Counted from the first letter of the stretch, positions 32,828 to 39,965 are shown. The stretch is DNA of 46,186 bases from CAZLAK01 sp964557545 (GCA_964557545.1 CAZLAK010000015.1:1-46186); one strand, 5' to 3'. Program-made: numbers and translations. The notes: generated by a model not told the origin, from the sequence alone.

Positions 32828-33532
32828 ATGAAAAGGGAAGTTTATGCCTCAATAATTTTAGTTGCCGTCGCCTTGGGACTTTTAATGGCCTTCCAGTTTC
32901 GCACAAACAGCAGTTTGGATAAGGGAGTTCCCTACGACCGCTTGCAGGAGCTGACTATTGAAAGGAAGCAATTAGAAAGAGACATTGAACAGCTAAATGA
33001 AGAAGCGGCTGACCTTACGGCCAAGCTGGAGGAGGCCGGCAGGGGTTATGAAGAAGCGGTTTCAGCCCTGCAGAAAGAGCTCTTTAAGGTTAGGCTGTAC
33101 GCAGGTCTTGTCCCGGTATGCGGGCCGGGTATAGAAGTAATCCTCGATAACCCGCCCGCAGGCTCAGCGGCCAAGGGGCCGTCTGTTCTTTACTATGTAA
33201 AAGATGAGGACTTATTGAAAGTAGTAAATGAGCTGCGGGGAGCGGGGGCCGAGGCTATAGCTGTAAACGGGCAGAGGATTTTATCTACCAGTGAAATACG
33301 CCAAGCCGGCGGCCACATCAACGTAAATACGGTGAGATTGTCGCCCCCATACACAGTTGCGGCAGTTGGCAACCCGAGCAGATTAAAGAGCAGTCTGGAG
33401 ATAAAAGGAGGGCTGGTGGAGTATTTAAGCGACGTGGGTATTGTGGTGAAAGTACTGGAAAAAGATGAGACGGTTATCCCGGCTTACAGCGGGCCGCTGC
33501 GCTTTGACTACGCCCGTCCTGTTCAAAAATAA
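32828..33532 (+). CDS. DUF881 protein (YlxW/YlxX-like), second copy
   Basis: 234-aa tandem paralogue of the preceding gene: N-terminal membrane helix (about 6-20), coiled coil (LTIERKQLERDIEQLNEEAADL), and DUF881 domain with CGPGIEVILDNP, YYVKDEDLLKVVNELRGAGAEAIAVNGQR, PPYTVAAVGNPSRLKSSLEIKGG and the shared ending VIPAYSGPLRFDYA. The two copies line up along their whole length, so they come from a duplication; both stay intact, which suggests distinct or heteromeric roles. ATG start 11 bp after the first copy. Confidence 0.88.
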   Translation: MKREVYASIILVAVALGLLMAFQFRTNSSLDKGVPYDRLQELTIERKQLERDIEQLNEEAADLTAKLEEAGRGYEEAVSALQKELFKVRLYAGLVPVCGPGIEVILDNPPAGSAAKGPSVLYYVKDEDLLKVVNELRGAGAEAIAVNGQRILSTSEIRQAGGHINVNTVRLSPPYTVAAVGNPSRLKSSLEIKGGLVEYLSDVGIVVKVLEKDETVIPAYSGPLRFDYARPVQK

Positions 33533-33549
33533 ATAGGAAACCGGCATGC

Positions 33550-33924
33550 ATGCGAAGAAATTACTGGGAGATGTTGGACGGTATGTTATTGGGTATTTGG
33601 CTGGCACTAGCGGGTTTAGTTTTGGGTATAATTATCGGTTTTAATATTCCGCTCGTCCTCCCCCATGCTTACGCTAAGTACATGTCCGTAGCAGCTCTGG
33701 CGGCAATTGATTCAGTATTTGGCGGAATTAGAGCGGCTATGGAAGATAATTTTGACAATATAATTTTTATTACTGGTTTTTTTAGCAATGCTCTTTTGGC
33801 CGCAGGGCTGGCATTTTTTGGTGAAAGATTGGGCATTGACCTGTACCTGGCCGCCGTAGTGGCTTTTGGTGTTCGCCTCTTTCAAAACCTGGCCATTATA
33901 AGAAGGCATATTTTAAAAAAATAG
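33550..33924 (+). CDS. sbp: small basic protein Sbp (DUF1290)
   Basis: 124-aa membrane protein with three hydrophobic segments (about 13-35, 71-88 and 98-113) separated by YAKYMSVAALAAIDSVFGGIRAAMEDNFDNIIFITGFFSNA, the DUF1290 signature. Function unknown; Bacillus Sbp occupies the same position before ftsA. ATG at 33550 follows AGGAAACC; ATGs at 33571 and 33583 are alternatives that would give a shorter, more typical N-terminus. Confidence 0.85.
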   Translation: MRRNYWEMLDGMLLGIWLALAGLVLGIIIGFNIPLVLPHAYAKYMSVAALAAIDSVFGGIRAAMEDNFDNIIFITGFFSNALLAAGLAFFGERLGIDLYLAAVVAFGVRLFQNLAIIRRHILKK

Positions 33925-33994
33925 GACCTGTAAGAGGGAAAATCTTTTTGACGTGGAATTTAACAGCATGACAGTCAATTAGGAGGAGCAATAA

Positions 33995-34966
33995 TTGGCC
34001 AAGGGTCAATTGTGTGTTTTGGCCGGCGTGGACATTGGTACGCACAAAACAAAAGTGGCTGTTGTCAGTGACGGCGAAAGACGCCCAACTTTGATGTCTG
34101 CAATTGCCCTTCCAAGTATTGGCCTGGAAAAGGGTGTGATAGTAAATAGTGCTGCTTGTGCCGGTGTAGTTAGCCGGGCAATGGGTGAAGCAGGAAAAGA
34201 GGCAGGGGTTAGCCTGGACAGTGCTTGGGTTTCGTACAGCGGTTCCGGTACTATAGTGAGAGAGTGTCCCGAGCTTTTACCTTTTGGCGAAGAGGTTTCG
34301 CTGTGCTTTTACTCGGCCTTAAAAGTTGTAACAGCGCCAAAGGAACACATTGAGAGCTTAGTGGCGTGTGTGGGCGCTGCTGGGCTTTTGGTGCAAGGGG
34401 TGCTTTACAGCCCTTTGGCTACAGCACAGGCTGTCTTAACCACTGTAGAGCGGGAAACGGGCACTCTCCTTTTAGAAGTAGGTTCTTGGGCAACTACCGT
34501 AAGTATTTTTGACAGGGGCAGCCTGCGGGAAACGGCAGTAGTGCCGGTTGGCGGTGAGCACCTGGTATATGATCTCGCTATAGGTCTTAGGATTCCACTG
34601 GCCGCTGCCCAAGAGGTTCTCTGTACTATTGAGGAAGATTCTCTGCCCAACTACAGTTTTAGTTTTGACCTGCAGTTAGCGTGGAAAATTCTAAAAGCAC
34701 GCCTTTTTGAGATGGGAGAATTAATTTTAAAAGCCTATAAAGACTTCTCTTATCCAGGGCTCCTACCGGGGGGTGTGGTACTGTGCGGCGGTGTATCCCG
34801 CCTTCAAGAACTATTACGTGTTTTGGAGAAATTTTTTGCTATGCCGGTAAGGTGTGGAGAGATTAAAGGGGTGTTCGGCACAAAGCCTGGTCTTGAAGAT
34901 TTTTCTTGTGCAGTTGGACTCGCTTTAACGGGCTTGCGGTGCGAGGGAAAAAGGTTTGGGTGTTAA
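33995..34966 (+). CDS. ftsA: divergent, shortened FtsA-like actin-fold protein
   Basis: 323-aa actin/HSP70-fold protein in the ftsA position; a typical FtsA has about 410-420 residues. Matches: phosphate-1 loop GVDIGTHKTK (11-20), GLEKGVIVN, PVGGEHLVYDLAIGLRIPLAAAQEV (184-208) and the adenosine motif VVLCGGVSRLQELL. Differences: only about 20 residues (83-104) stand where subdomain 1C (about 80 residues, used for FtsA-FtsA contacts) should be; the phosphate-2 loop reads LEVGSWATTVSIF instead of a DIGGGTTD-like sequence; and the chain ends GLRCEGKRFGC without the amphipathic membrane-targeting helix. The frame is intact with no internal stop, so it is not a simple pseudogene. TTG start after AGGAGGAGC. 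Confidence 0.8.
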   Translation: MAKGQLCVLAGVDIGTHKTKVAVVSDGERRPTLMSAIALPSIGLEKGVIVNSAACAGVVSRAMGEAGKEAGVSLDSAWVSYSGSGTIVRECPELLPFGEEVSLCFYSALKVVTAPKEHIESLVACVGAAGLLVQGVLYSPLATAQAVLTTVERETGTLLLEVGSWATTVSIFDRGSLRETAVVPVGGEHLVYDLAIGLRIPLAAAQEVLCTIEEDSLPNYSFSFDLQLAWKILKARLFEMGELILKAYKDFSYPGLLPGGVVLCGGVSRLQELLRVLEKFFAMPVRCGEIKGVFGTKPGLEDFSCAVGLALTGLRCEGKRFGC

Positions 34967-34983
34967 ATTTACTCTACCAATTA

Positions 34984-35028
34984 AATAATGCTTTAATTTG
35001 TTAACTAAAAGCATTATTAAAATTTTTT
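34984..35028 (+). terminator. AT-rich hairpin with T-run in the ftsA-ftsZ spacer
   Basis: A perfect 11-bp inverted repeat, AATAATGCTTT at 34984-34994 and AAAGCATTATT at 35008-35018, with a 13-base loop, is followed by AAAA and six T (35023-35028). It lies 17 bp after the ftsA-like gene and ends 30 bp before ftsZ. It could be a partial terminator, attenuator or RNA-processing site; the low GC content would make it a weak terminator. Confidence 0.5.
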
Positions 35029-35057
35029 GCAAGAAATAGCGGGGGAGGACCAAAAAT

Positions 35058-36107
35058 ATGCTCGATCTGGAGCTCGACCACGACCAATTTGCCAACATAA
35101 AGGTCATTGGAGTTGGGGGCGGGGGTAATAACGCTGTAAACAGGATGATCAGTACGGGTTTGAAAGGAGTAGAGTTCATTGCGGTTAATACTGATGCCCA
35201 GGCGCTTTACATGGCCCAGGCCAATCACAAAATTCAAATAGGCGCTAAACTTACTAAAGGACTTGGTTCGGGTGGAAATCCTGAAATTGGCCAGAAAGCA
35301 GCTGAGGAGAGCAGGGATGAAATATTCCAGGTGTTAAAAGGTGCGGATATGGTTTTTGTTACCGCTGGCATGGGCGGTGGAACAGGTACAGGCGCGGCGC
35401 CCATAGTAGCTGAAATTGCCAAAGAGCTGGGTGCCCTTACGGTAGGAGTAGTTACCAAGCCCTTTACTTTTGAGGGCAAGAAAAGGGCAAGCCAGGCCGA
35501 AGTTGGCATTCAAAATCTAAAAACCAAGGTGGATACGCTGATCACCATTCCTAACGACCGGCTTTTGCAAGTAATTGAAAAGCATACTTCTATCGTGGAA
35601 GCTTTCCGCATTGCTGACGACGTTTTGCGACAGGGCGTACAGGGTATTTCTGATTTGATTGCTGTGCCCGGATTGATCAATCTCGATTTTGCGGACGTGA
35701 AGACGATTATGAAAGATACCGGCTCTGCCCTCATGGGGATAGGTGTGGCCAGCGGGGAAAACAGGGCAGTAGAAGCTGCGCGGGCGGCTATTTCCAGCCC
35801 TCTTTTAGAAACTACCATTGAGGGTGCTACCGGTGTGCTGTTAAATATTACTGGCGGCAGCTCGCTCGGCCTTTTTGAGGTTAATGAGGCTGCAGATATC
35901 ATTTCTCAGTCGGTTGATCCGGATGCCAACATAATTTTTGGGGCAGTAATTGACGAAAGTATGGAGGAGGATGTTAGAGTAACTGTTATAGCTACCGGTT
36001 TTGACCAGCGTATAATTAAGAAAGAACAGCACAAACAAGAAATAGAAATAAAGCCCTTTTCTCCCCATATTGATTTAGAAATACCGGCTTTCCTGCGCCG
36101 CCGCTAG
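35058..36107 (+). CDS. ftsZ: cell division protein FtsZ
   Basis: 349-aa tubulin-like GTPase that forms the Z ring. GGGGGNNAVNRM at the N-terminus, tubulin signature GGGTGTGAAP (106-115), T7 loop NLDFADV with the catalytic Asp residues, and TGGSSLGLFEVNEAADII. The disordered linker is very short (about 10 residues of KKEQHKQEIEIKPFSP), leading to the conserved C-terminal peptide DLEIPAFLRRR that binds FtsA, SepF and other partners. ATG with GGGGGAGG upstream, preceded by a hairpin at 34984-35018. Confidence 0.97.
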   Translation: MLDLELDHDQFANIKVIGVGGGGNNAVNRMISTGLKGVEFIAVNTDAQALYMAQANHKIQIGAKLTKGLGSGGNPEIGQKAAEESRDEIFQVLKGADMVFVTAGMGGGTGTGAAPIVAEIAKELGALTVGVVTKPFTFEGKKRASQAEVGIQNLKTKVDTLITIPNDRLLQVIEKHTSIVEAFRIADDVLRQGVQGISDLIAVPGLINLDFADVKTIMKDTGSALMGIGVASGENRAVEAARAAISSPLLETTIEGATGVLLNITGGSSLGLFEVNEAADIISQSVDPDANIIFGAVIDESMEEDVRVTVIATGFDQRIIKKEQHKQEIEIKPFSPHIDLEIPAFLRRR

Positions 36108-36137
36108 AGTATTTGCCGGCCAGAATGAGTTTTGCGG

Positions 36138-36467
36138 CTAAAGCCTGCCCAAGAAAGCTCTGATAACTTCGTCAAAAGGCAGAGCTCCTATTTCGTCCAT
36201 GATTTTTTCTAGTCTGGTTTTTCTCTTTAAAGAGCCTTCGAGGATAATGTGTACCGTTTGATCCTTGTCTAATGAAATTGAATTTACTTCTAGGGTTCCT
36301 AGCAAGAGCGCCAAAATGACTAAGGCCCTTTGGGGGTTAATGGGCGGGCATGCTGGTGGGGGAGGGACATTTTTTAAAAAGTTATTGCCCTTTACGGGTT
36401 CGCCGTTTAGATTGAAAAGCTGTCCAATAATTTTGGACAGCTCGTTTATTTTATCCGAAGAGAACAT
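36138..36467 (-). CDS. conserved-looking hypothetical protein between ftsZ and spoIIGA
   Basis: 109-aa protein on the strand opposite to its neighbours, with a very good ribosome site (AGGAGG nine bases before the ATG). An N-terminal helical part (INELSKIIGQLFNLNG) is followed by a short Pro/Cys stretch (VPPPPACPP), then NPQRALVILALLLGTLEVNSISL, a hydrophobic piece that may be a buried helix rather than a membrane segment, then a strand-like DQTVHIILEGSL and a charged helical end. I recognise no family. It may be co-transcribed with the 30-codon gene at 36538-36630. Its 5' coding region holds a perfect inverted repeat. Position next to spoIIGA suggests a sporulation role, but this is only inferred. 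Confidence 0.6.
   Translation of the reverse strand: MFSSDKINELSKIIGQLFNLNGEPVKGNNFLKNVPPPPACPPINPQRALVILALLLGTLEVNSISLDKDQTVHIILEGSLKRKTRLEKIMDEIGALPFDEVIRAFLGRL
36418..36442. terminator. 10-bp perfect inverted repeat inside the 109-aa gene
   Basis: AGCTGTCCAA (36418-36427) and TTGGACAGCT (36433-36442) are perfect complements around a five-base loop. On the plus strand it is followed by a T-rich tract (CGTTTATTTTA), so it could terminate read-through from ftsZ; on the minus strand it lies within codons 9-17 of the unknown gene and could instead be an mRNA hairpin or operator. Confidence 0.4.
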
Positions 36468-36537
36468 TGGTTCATGCCTCCTAGTGATATGGTTGTTAGA
36501 CAGCTTTTACGGGGAGGTAAACGGTGTTAGGCGGTTT

Positions 36538-36630
36538 TTAATTACCGGCTAACCCGGTGGCAAATAAGACAACGAGTACAGCAGTAATAATTAATAGGAG
36601 GTCGTGCTGCACATCTTCTATCTCTGCCAA
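36538..36630 (-). CDS. possible 30-aa membrane peptide
   Basis: A very short frame beginning TTG at 36630 with GGAGG 11 bases upstream. The product has an acidic/polar head (MAEIEDVQHD), one hydrophobic helix (LLLIITAVLVVLFATGLAG) and a terminal Asn. Layout is like other tiny sporulation membrane peptides, and it precedes the 109-aa unknown on the same strand by 70 bp. Evidence is limited to the ribosome site, a clean membrane helix and the context. Confidence 0.4.
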   Translation of the reverse strand: MAEIEDVQHDLLLIITAVLVVLFATGLAGN

Positions 36631-36767
36631 GGTTACTATTCCTCCGTCAATTTGCTGAGCATGCTTTATACATCTTATTTTTACTTGGCTGGTTAGGTGC
36701 ACAGAGTTTAGCCGGGCAATTTTTTCTTAAGGTTTTTTGAAAACAACTTTTATTTTTGTACCACGTA

Positions 36768-36801
36768 TTGACAATTTTTTCCTATTAAGCGGGTGTATAA
36801 T
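36768..36801 (+). promoter_or_regulatory. spoIIG promoter with 22-bp spacer (Spo0A-dependent type)
   Basis: A perfect TTGACA (36768-36773) and a perfect TATAAT (36796-36801) are separated by 22 bp instead of about 17. The spoIIG promoter of Bacillus subtilis is known for this same 22-bp spacing and needs phosphorylated Spo0A to be used. A clear Spo0A box (TGNCGAA) was not found; TGACAAT overlapping the -35 is a partial match. The promoter lies 108 bp before spoIIGA. The remaining leader up to 36908 shows no other element. Confidence 0.75.
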
Positions 36802-36908
36802 TATCCCGGAGTGTTATTATTTAGGCTTCCTGTTATATTGGCCTAATAGAGGCAATAAAATGGTAGCGGAGGAATGATAGTTCTATACTGGCTGGGACGG
36901 GCGGTAAT

Positions 36909-37823
36909 ATGGCAGCGCCAGTTGTTTACATTGATCAAGTATTTATTGGTAATTTGTTGATGAATTACATTATCTTATGGGCAACTGCCAAAATAGGCCG
37001 GGTAGAGCGGGGGAGGGCGCGGCTTTTGACCGGATCGGTGCTTGGTGCCCTTTACTCGCTGGTTGTATTCTGGCCTGCATTGAACTTTTGGTCTGCCCCA
37101 GTCTTTAAGATCCTTGCTTCTATTGTTGTGGCCGGAGCAGTTTTTGTGCCGCTCTCGCCTCCTAAGTTTGTTGTTTGTTTGGGCGCTTTTTACCTGGCTT
37201 CTTTTGCCCTGGGGGGTGCGGTATTGGGCGCGATTTTTCTGTCGGGCAGAGGAATACTGGTATCTAACTGGGGATTGGCAGAAGTTATTGATAAATACTT
37301 TTTCAAAGGAATTTTCTTCGGCGCCGCGTTCTTCGTGGCCGCGGTTCGTACTGTAGCTGTTCTCATTAAAAGGGGCGAAATGGAAAGGTATTGGGGAATG
37401 CCGGTTTTAATCAGGTTTGGAGGAGGGTCGGTAAAAACGCGTGCTCTTTTAGATACGGGAAACAGCCTGAAAGACCCCCTCACCGGCCGGCCGGTGGTAA
37501 TTGTCGAGTACGGTGTTTTAAAACCCATTTTGCCTTTAGATGTACAGCTTTACTTTGAAAATGTGAAGACTGCGAGTATTTGGGAGGTTTTATCCTGTCT
37601 TTCTTTAGGCCGGCAGGCGGCGCGCTTTTCTGCCATTCCTTTTCGTTCCCTAGGCCAGGATAAAGGTGTGCTACTCGGTTTTAAGCCCGACGAAGTGCAA
37701 ATTGTCTACCGCGGCCGCTGTCTGAAGGCCAAAAATGTGCTGGTCGGGGTGTGCCGTGAAAAGCTCGACCCCGCAGGCAGTTACCGGGCGCTTGTAGGTC
37801 CTGAGGTTTTAGAAGCTGCTTAA
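36909..37823 (+). CDS. spoIIGA: sporulation sigma-E processing peptidase SpoIIGA
   Basis: 304-aa membrane-embedded aspartic protease that cleaves the pro-sequence from sigma-E in the mother cell. The N-terminal half has five hydrophobic segments (about 8-150); the C-terminal cytoplasmic half has the active-site motif LLDTGNSL with Asp182, followed by GRPVVIVEY, the SAIPFRSLG segment and a DPAGSYRALVGPE ending. The fold resembles one half of a retroviral-type protease and dimerises. ATG with GGGCGG four bases upstream. Directly followed by its substrate gene sigE. Confidence 0.95.
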   Translation: MAAPVVYIDQVFIGNLLMNYIILWATAKIGRVERGRARLLTGSVLGALYSLVVFWPALNFWSAPVFKILASIVVAGAVFVPLSPPKFVVCLGAFYLASFALGGAVLGAIFLSGRGILVSNWGLAEVIDKYFFKGIFFGAAFFVAAVRTVAVLIKRGEMERYWGMPVLIRFGGGSVKTRALLDTGNSLKDPLTGRPVVIVEYGVLKPILPLDVQLYFENVKTASIWEVLSCLSLGRQAARFSAIPFRSLGQDKGVLLGFKPDEVQIVYRGRCLKAKNVLVGVCREKLDPAGSYRALVGPEVLEAA

Positions 37824-37841
37824 TTTAAGGAGGGACTTAAA

Positions 37842-38573
37842 TTGGCTTTGGGGTTAATTTTGAGGGCTAGGTGGTCTTTGCGGTTAGGGGTAATTCGATT
37901 TTTGATCTGGATTGGAGTCAGGCCCCGCCTTTACTACATCGGGAGCAGCGAGGCTTTGCCGCCGCCCCTTACCAATGATGAAGAAACATTTTTAATAGAC
38001 AGGCTGGAAGCGGGAGACGGGGCAGTAAGAAGTGTACTTATAGAAAGAAATCTCAGATTAGTTGTTTATATAGCCCGCAAATTTGAAAATACCGGTGTAG
38101 GCATTGAAGATCTGGTTTCTATTGGAACAATTGGGCTGATTAAGGCAGTAAACACTTTTGACCCAGCCAAAAAAATTAAGCTGGCTACTTATGCCTCACG
38201 CTGTATAGAAAATGAAATCCTCATGTACTTGAGGAGAAATATTAAGACTAGGGCAGAAGTATCTTTTGATGAACCGCTCAACGTCGATTGGGATGGAAAT
38301 GAGCTGCTTCTTTCGGATGTGCTGGGCACAGAAAACGACCTCATTTATAAATTTATTGAAGATGAAGTGGATAAAAAACTCCTTCATACAGCTTTGAAAA
38401 AGCTTTCCGGCCGGGAGCGCCAAATTATGGAATTGCGCTTTGGCTTGAAAAACGGTGAAGAAAAAACCCAAAAAGAGGTGGCCGACCTTCTCGGTATATC
38501 TCAGTCCTACATTTCTAGGTTAGAAAAAAGGATTATAAGGAGGCTTAAGAAAGAAATCCACCGCATGGAATAA
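37842..38573 (+). CDS. sigE: RNA polymerase sporulation sigma factor, pro-sigma-E
   Basis: 243-aa sigma-70 family factor controlling early mother-cell genes. The N-terminus (about residues 1-30, basic with a hydrophobic, possibly membrane-associated core) is the pro-sequence; cleavage is expected just before or within RLYYIGSSEALPPPL, where the Bacillus protein has the nearly identical YYIGGSEALPPPL. Region 2 includes ERNLRLVVYIARKFENTG, DLVSIGTIGLIKAVNTF and KLATYASRCIENEILMYLRR; region 4 has SGRERQIMELRFGL and the helix-turn-helix EVADLLGISQSYISRLEKR. TTG start with AAGGAGGG eight bases upstream; 18 bp after spoIIGA, one operon. Confidence 0.97.
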   Translation: MALGLILRARWSLRLGVIRFLIWIGVRPRLYYIGSSEALPPPLTNDEETFLIDRLEAGDGAVRSVLIERNLRLVVYIARKFENTGVGIEDLVSIGTIGLIKAVNTFDPAKKIKLATYASRCIENEILMYLRRNIKTRAEVSFDEPLNVDWDGNELLLSDVLGTENDLIYKFIEDEVDKKLLHTALKKLSGRERQIMELRFGLKNGEEKTQKEVADLLGISQSYISRLEKRIIRRLKKEIHRME

Positions 38574-38586
38574 AAGAAGGGCAAAT

Positions 38587-38616
38587 GTATAAATTGAGAG
38601 AGCGGGGGTAATAATG
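38587..38616 (+). promoter_or_regulatory. sigma-F/sigma-G type promoter before sigG
   Basis: GTATA at 38587-38591, a 15-base spacer, and GGTAATAATG at 38607-38616 fit the forespore sigma-F consensus of GYWTA, about 15-16 bases, and GGnnAnAnT. It lies between sigE and sigG, 50 bp before the sigG start, as expected for forespore-specific transcription of sigG. Confidence 0.6.
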
Positions 38617-38665
38617 ACTTTGGACGACAAAAGATAAAGTGCCCGCAAGAGGTGGGAGGTCATTC

Positions 38666-39445
38666 GTGCTGGTAAACAAAGTAGAAATATGCGGTGTCAA
38701 CACTTCCAAGCTTCCCGTCCTGTCCAACAGCCAAATGAAGGCACTTTTTGAAGCTATGCATAAGGGAGACACTTCTGCTCGGGCTCAGCTGATTTACGGC
38801 AATTTACGGTTAGTATTGAGTGTAATTCAGCGTTTTACCAACAGAGGTGAGTACGTAGACGATCTCTTTCAGGTAGGTTGCATTGGCTTGATGAAAGCTA
38901 TTGATAACTTTGATCTCTCGCAGAACGTCAAGTTTTCTACTTACGCTGTGCCCATGATCATCGGGGAAATCAGGCGGTATTTACGCGATAACAACCCGAT
39001 CCGCGTCAGCCGTTCCCTACGGGATGTGGCCTATAAAGCCCTGCAAGTTAGAGATGCTCTGGTAAACAAGTATTCCCGTGAACCGTCCATAAGCGAAATT
39101 GCCGGTGAACTGAAAATGCCCAGAGAAGAGGTGGTCTTTGCCCTGGACGCCATTCAAGAACCCATCTCACTTTTTGAGCCCATTTACCACGACGGCGGAG
39201 ACCCCATTTTTGTCATGGACCAGATCAGTGACGATAAGAATATGGACCAAAACTGGCTGGAGGGTATTGCCATCAAAGATGCCCTCCAGAAGCTGACAGA
39301 ACGCGAAAAGCTTATCCTTACCCTGCGTTTCTACGAAGGTAAAACCCAGATGGAAGTGGCTGAAGAGATCGGCATCTCTCAAGCCCAGGTGTCACGCTTG
39401 GAGAAAGCGGCTTTGAACCACATGCGCAAGTATATTGGAAGTTAG
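38666..39445 (+). CDS. sigG: RNA polymerase sporulation sigma factor sigma-G
   Basis: 259-aa forespore late sigma factor. N-terminal NKVEICGVNTSKLPVLSNSQM is the sigma-G signature; region 2 has GNLRLVLSVIQRF, DDLFQVGCIGLMKAIDNFD and FSTYAVPMIIGEIRRYLRD; region 4 ends with AEEIGISQAQVSRLEKAAL. The GTG at 38666, five bases after GGGAGGT, gives the usual length; the frame is open upstream to 38639 but without support. Separated from sigE by 92 bp holding a sigma-F-like promoter, and followed by a terminator. Confidence 0.96.
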   Translation: MLVNKVEICGVNTSKLPVLSNSQMKALFEAMHKGDTSARAQLIYGNLRLVLSVIQRFTNRGEYVDDLFQVGCIGLMKAIDNFDLSQNVKFSTYAVPMIIGEIRRYLRDNNPIRVSRSLRDVAYKALQVRDALVNKYSREPSISEIAGELKMPREEVVFALDAIQEPISLFEPIYHDGGDPIFVMDQISDDKNMDQNWLEGIAIKDALQKLTEREKLILTLRFYEGKTQMEVAEEIGISQAQVSRLEKAALNHMRKYIGS

Positions 39446-39484
39446 GTTTTCCTAATAGCAAAAAAGCAAATGGATAAAGTTTGC

Positions 39485-39518
39485 TGGCGGCCTGATACTA
39501 CCGGGCCGCTAAATTTTT
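39485..39518 (+). terminator. Rho-independent terminator after sigG
   Basis: A hairpin with stem GCGGCC (39487-39492) and GGCCGC (39504-39509), extendable by a G-T and a T-A pair, with an 11-base loop, is followed by AA and a run of five T. It starts 40 bp after the sigG stop and closes the spoIIGA-sigE-sigG unit. Confidence 0.75.
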
Positions 39519-39602
39519 AGGTCAAGTTTTTTCACTGAAGTCCATATAAATTATTAAAATTAAATTTAAAAAATTGCCCCTTAAGGAGCGAGATGATAAA
39601 AA

Positions 39603-39878
39603 ATGGTAAAAGTCTCGGATTTGAGGGCGCGTGAAGTTATAAACGTGGTTGACGGCCGGCGCTTGGGGCTAATTAAAGATATAGACATCGATCTGGAAGA
39701 AGGCAGAATTACGGCTATTATTCTTCCCGGAGGATCGAGCAGGTTTCTCGGCTTTTTTGGGAAAGAAGAGGAATTTATTGTTCCGTGGGAAAAAATAGTA
39801 AAAATAGGTGCCGATGTCATTTTAGTAGAGGTTAAAAGTTTTACCAGCCCCAAACATGAAATGCGCAACGGCCTATAA
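39603..39878 (+). CDS. ylmC: YlmC/YmxH family PRC-barrel sporulation protein
   Basis: 91-aa PRC-barrel protein. The family pattern is clear: VKVSDLRAREVINVVDGRRLG at the N-terminus, DIDIDLEEGRITAIILPG, and WEKIVKIGADVILVEV near the end. Its biochemical role is unknown; family members are under sporulation control and one copy follows sigG in Bacillus, the same position as here. AAGGAG lies about 14 bases before the ATG, a rather long spacing. Confidence 0.88.
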   Translation: MVKVSDLRAREVINVVDGRRLGLIKDIDIDLEEGRITAIILPGGSSRFLGFFGKEEEFIVPWEKIVKIGADVILVEVKSFTSPKHEMRNGL

Positions 39879-39965
39879 TTTTTTAAGCAATTTTTGTTGA
39901 CAATGTCTTAAAAAAATAATTAACATGTCTTTAAAGGGTGAAATATATGAGGTGGCCTTTTTATT

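Noticed and set aside
38614..38637. Seven-codon frame between sigE and sigG
   Set aside because: It overlaps the -10 of the sigma-F-like promoter, so it would not be on that transcript; too short to support.
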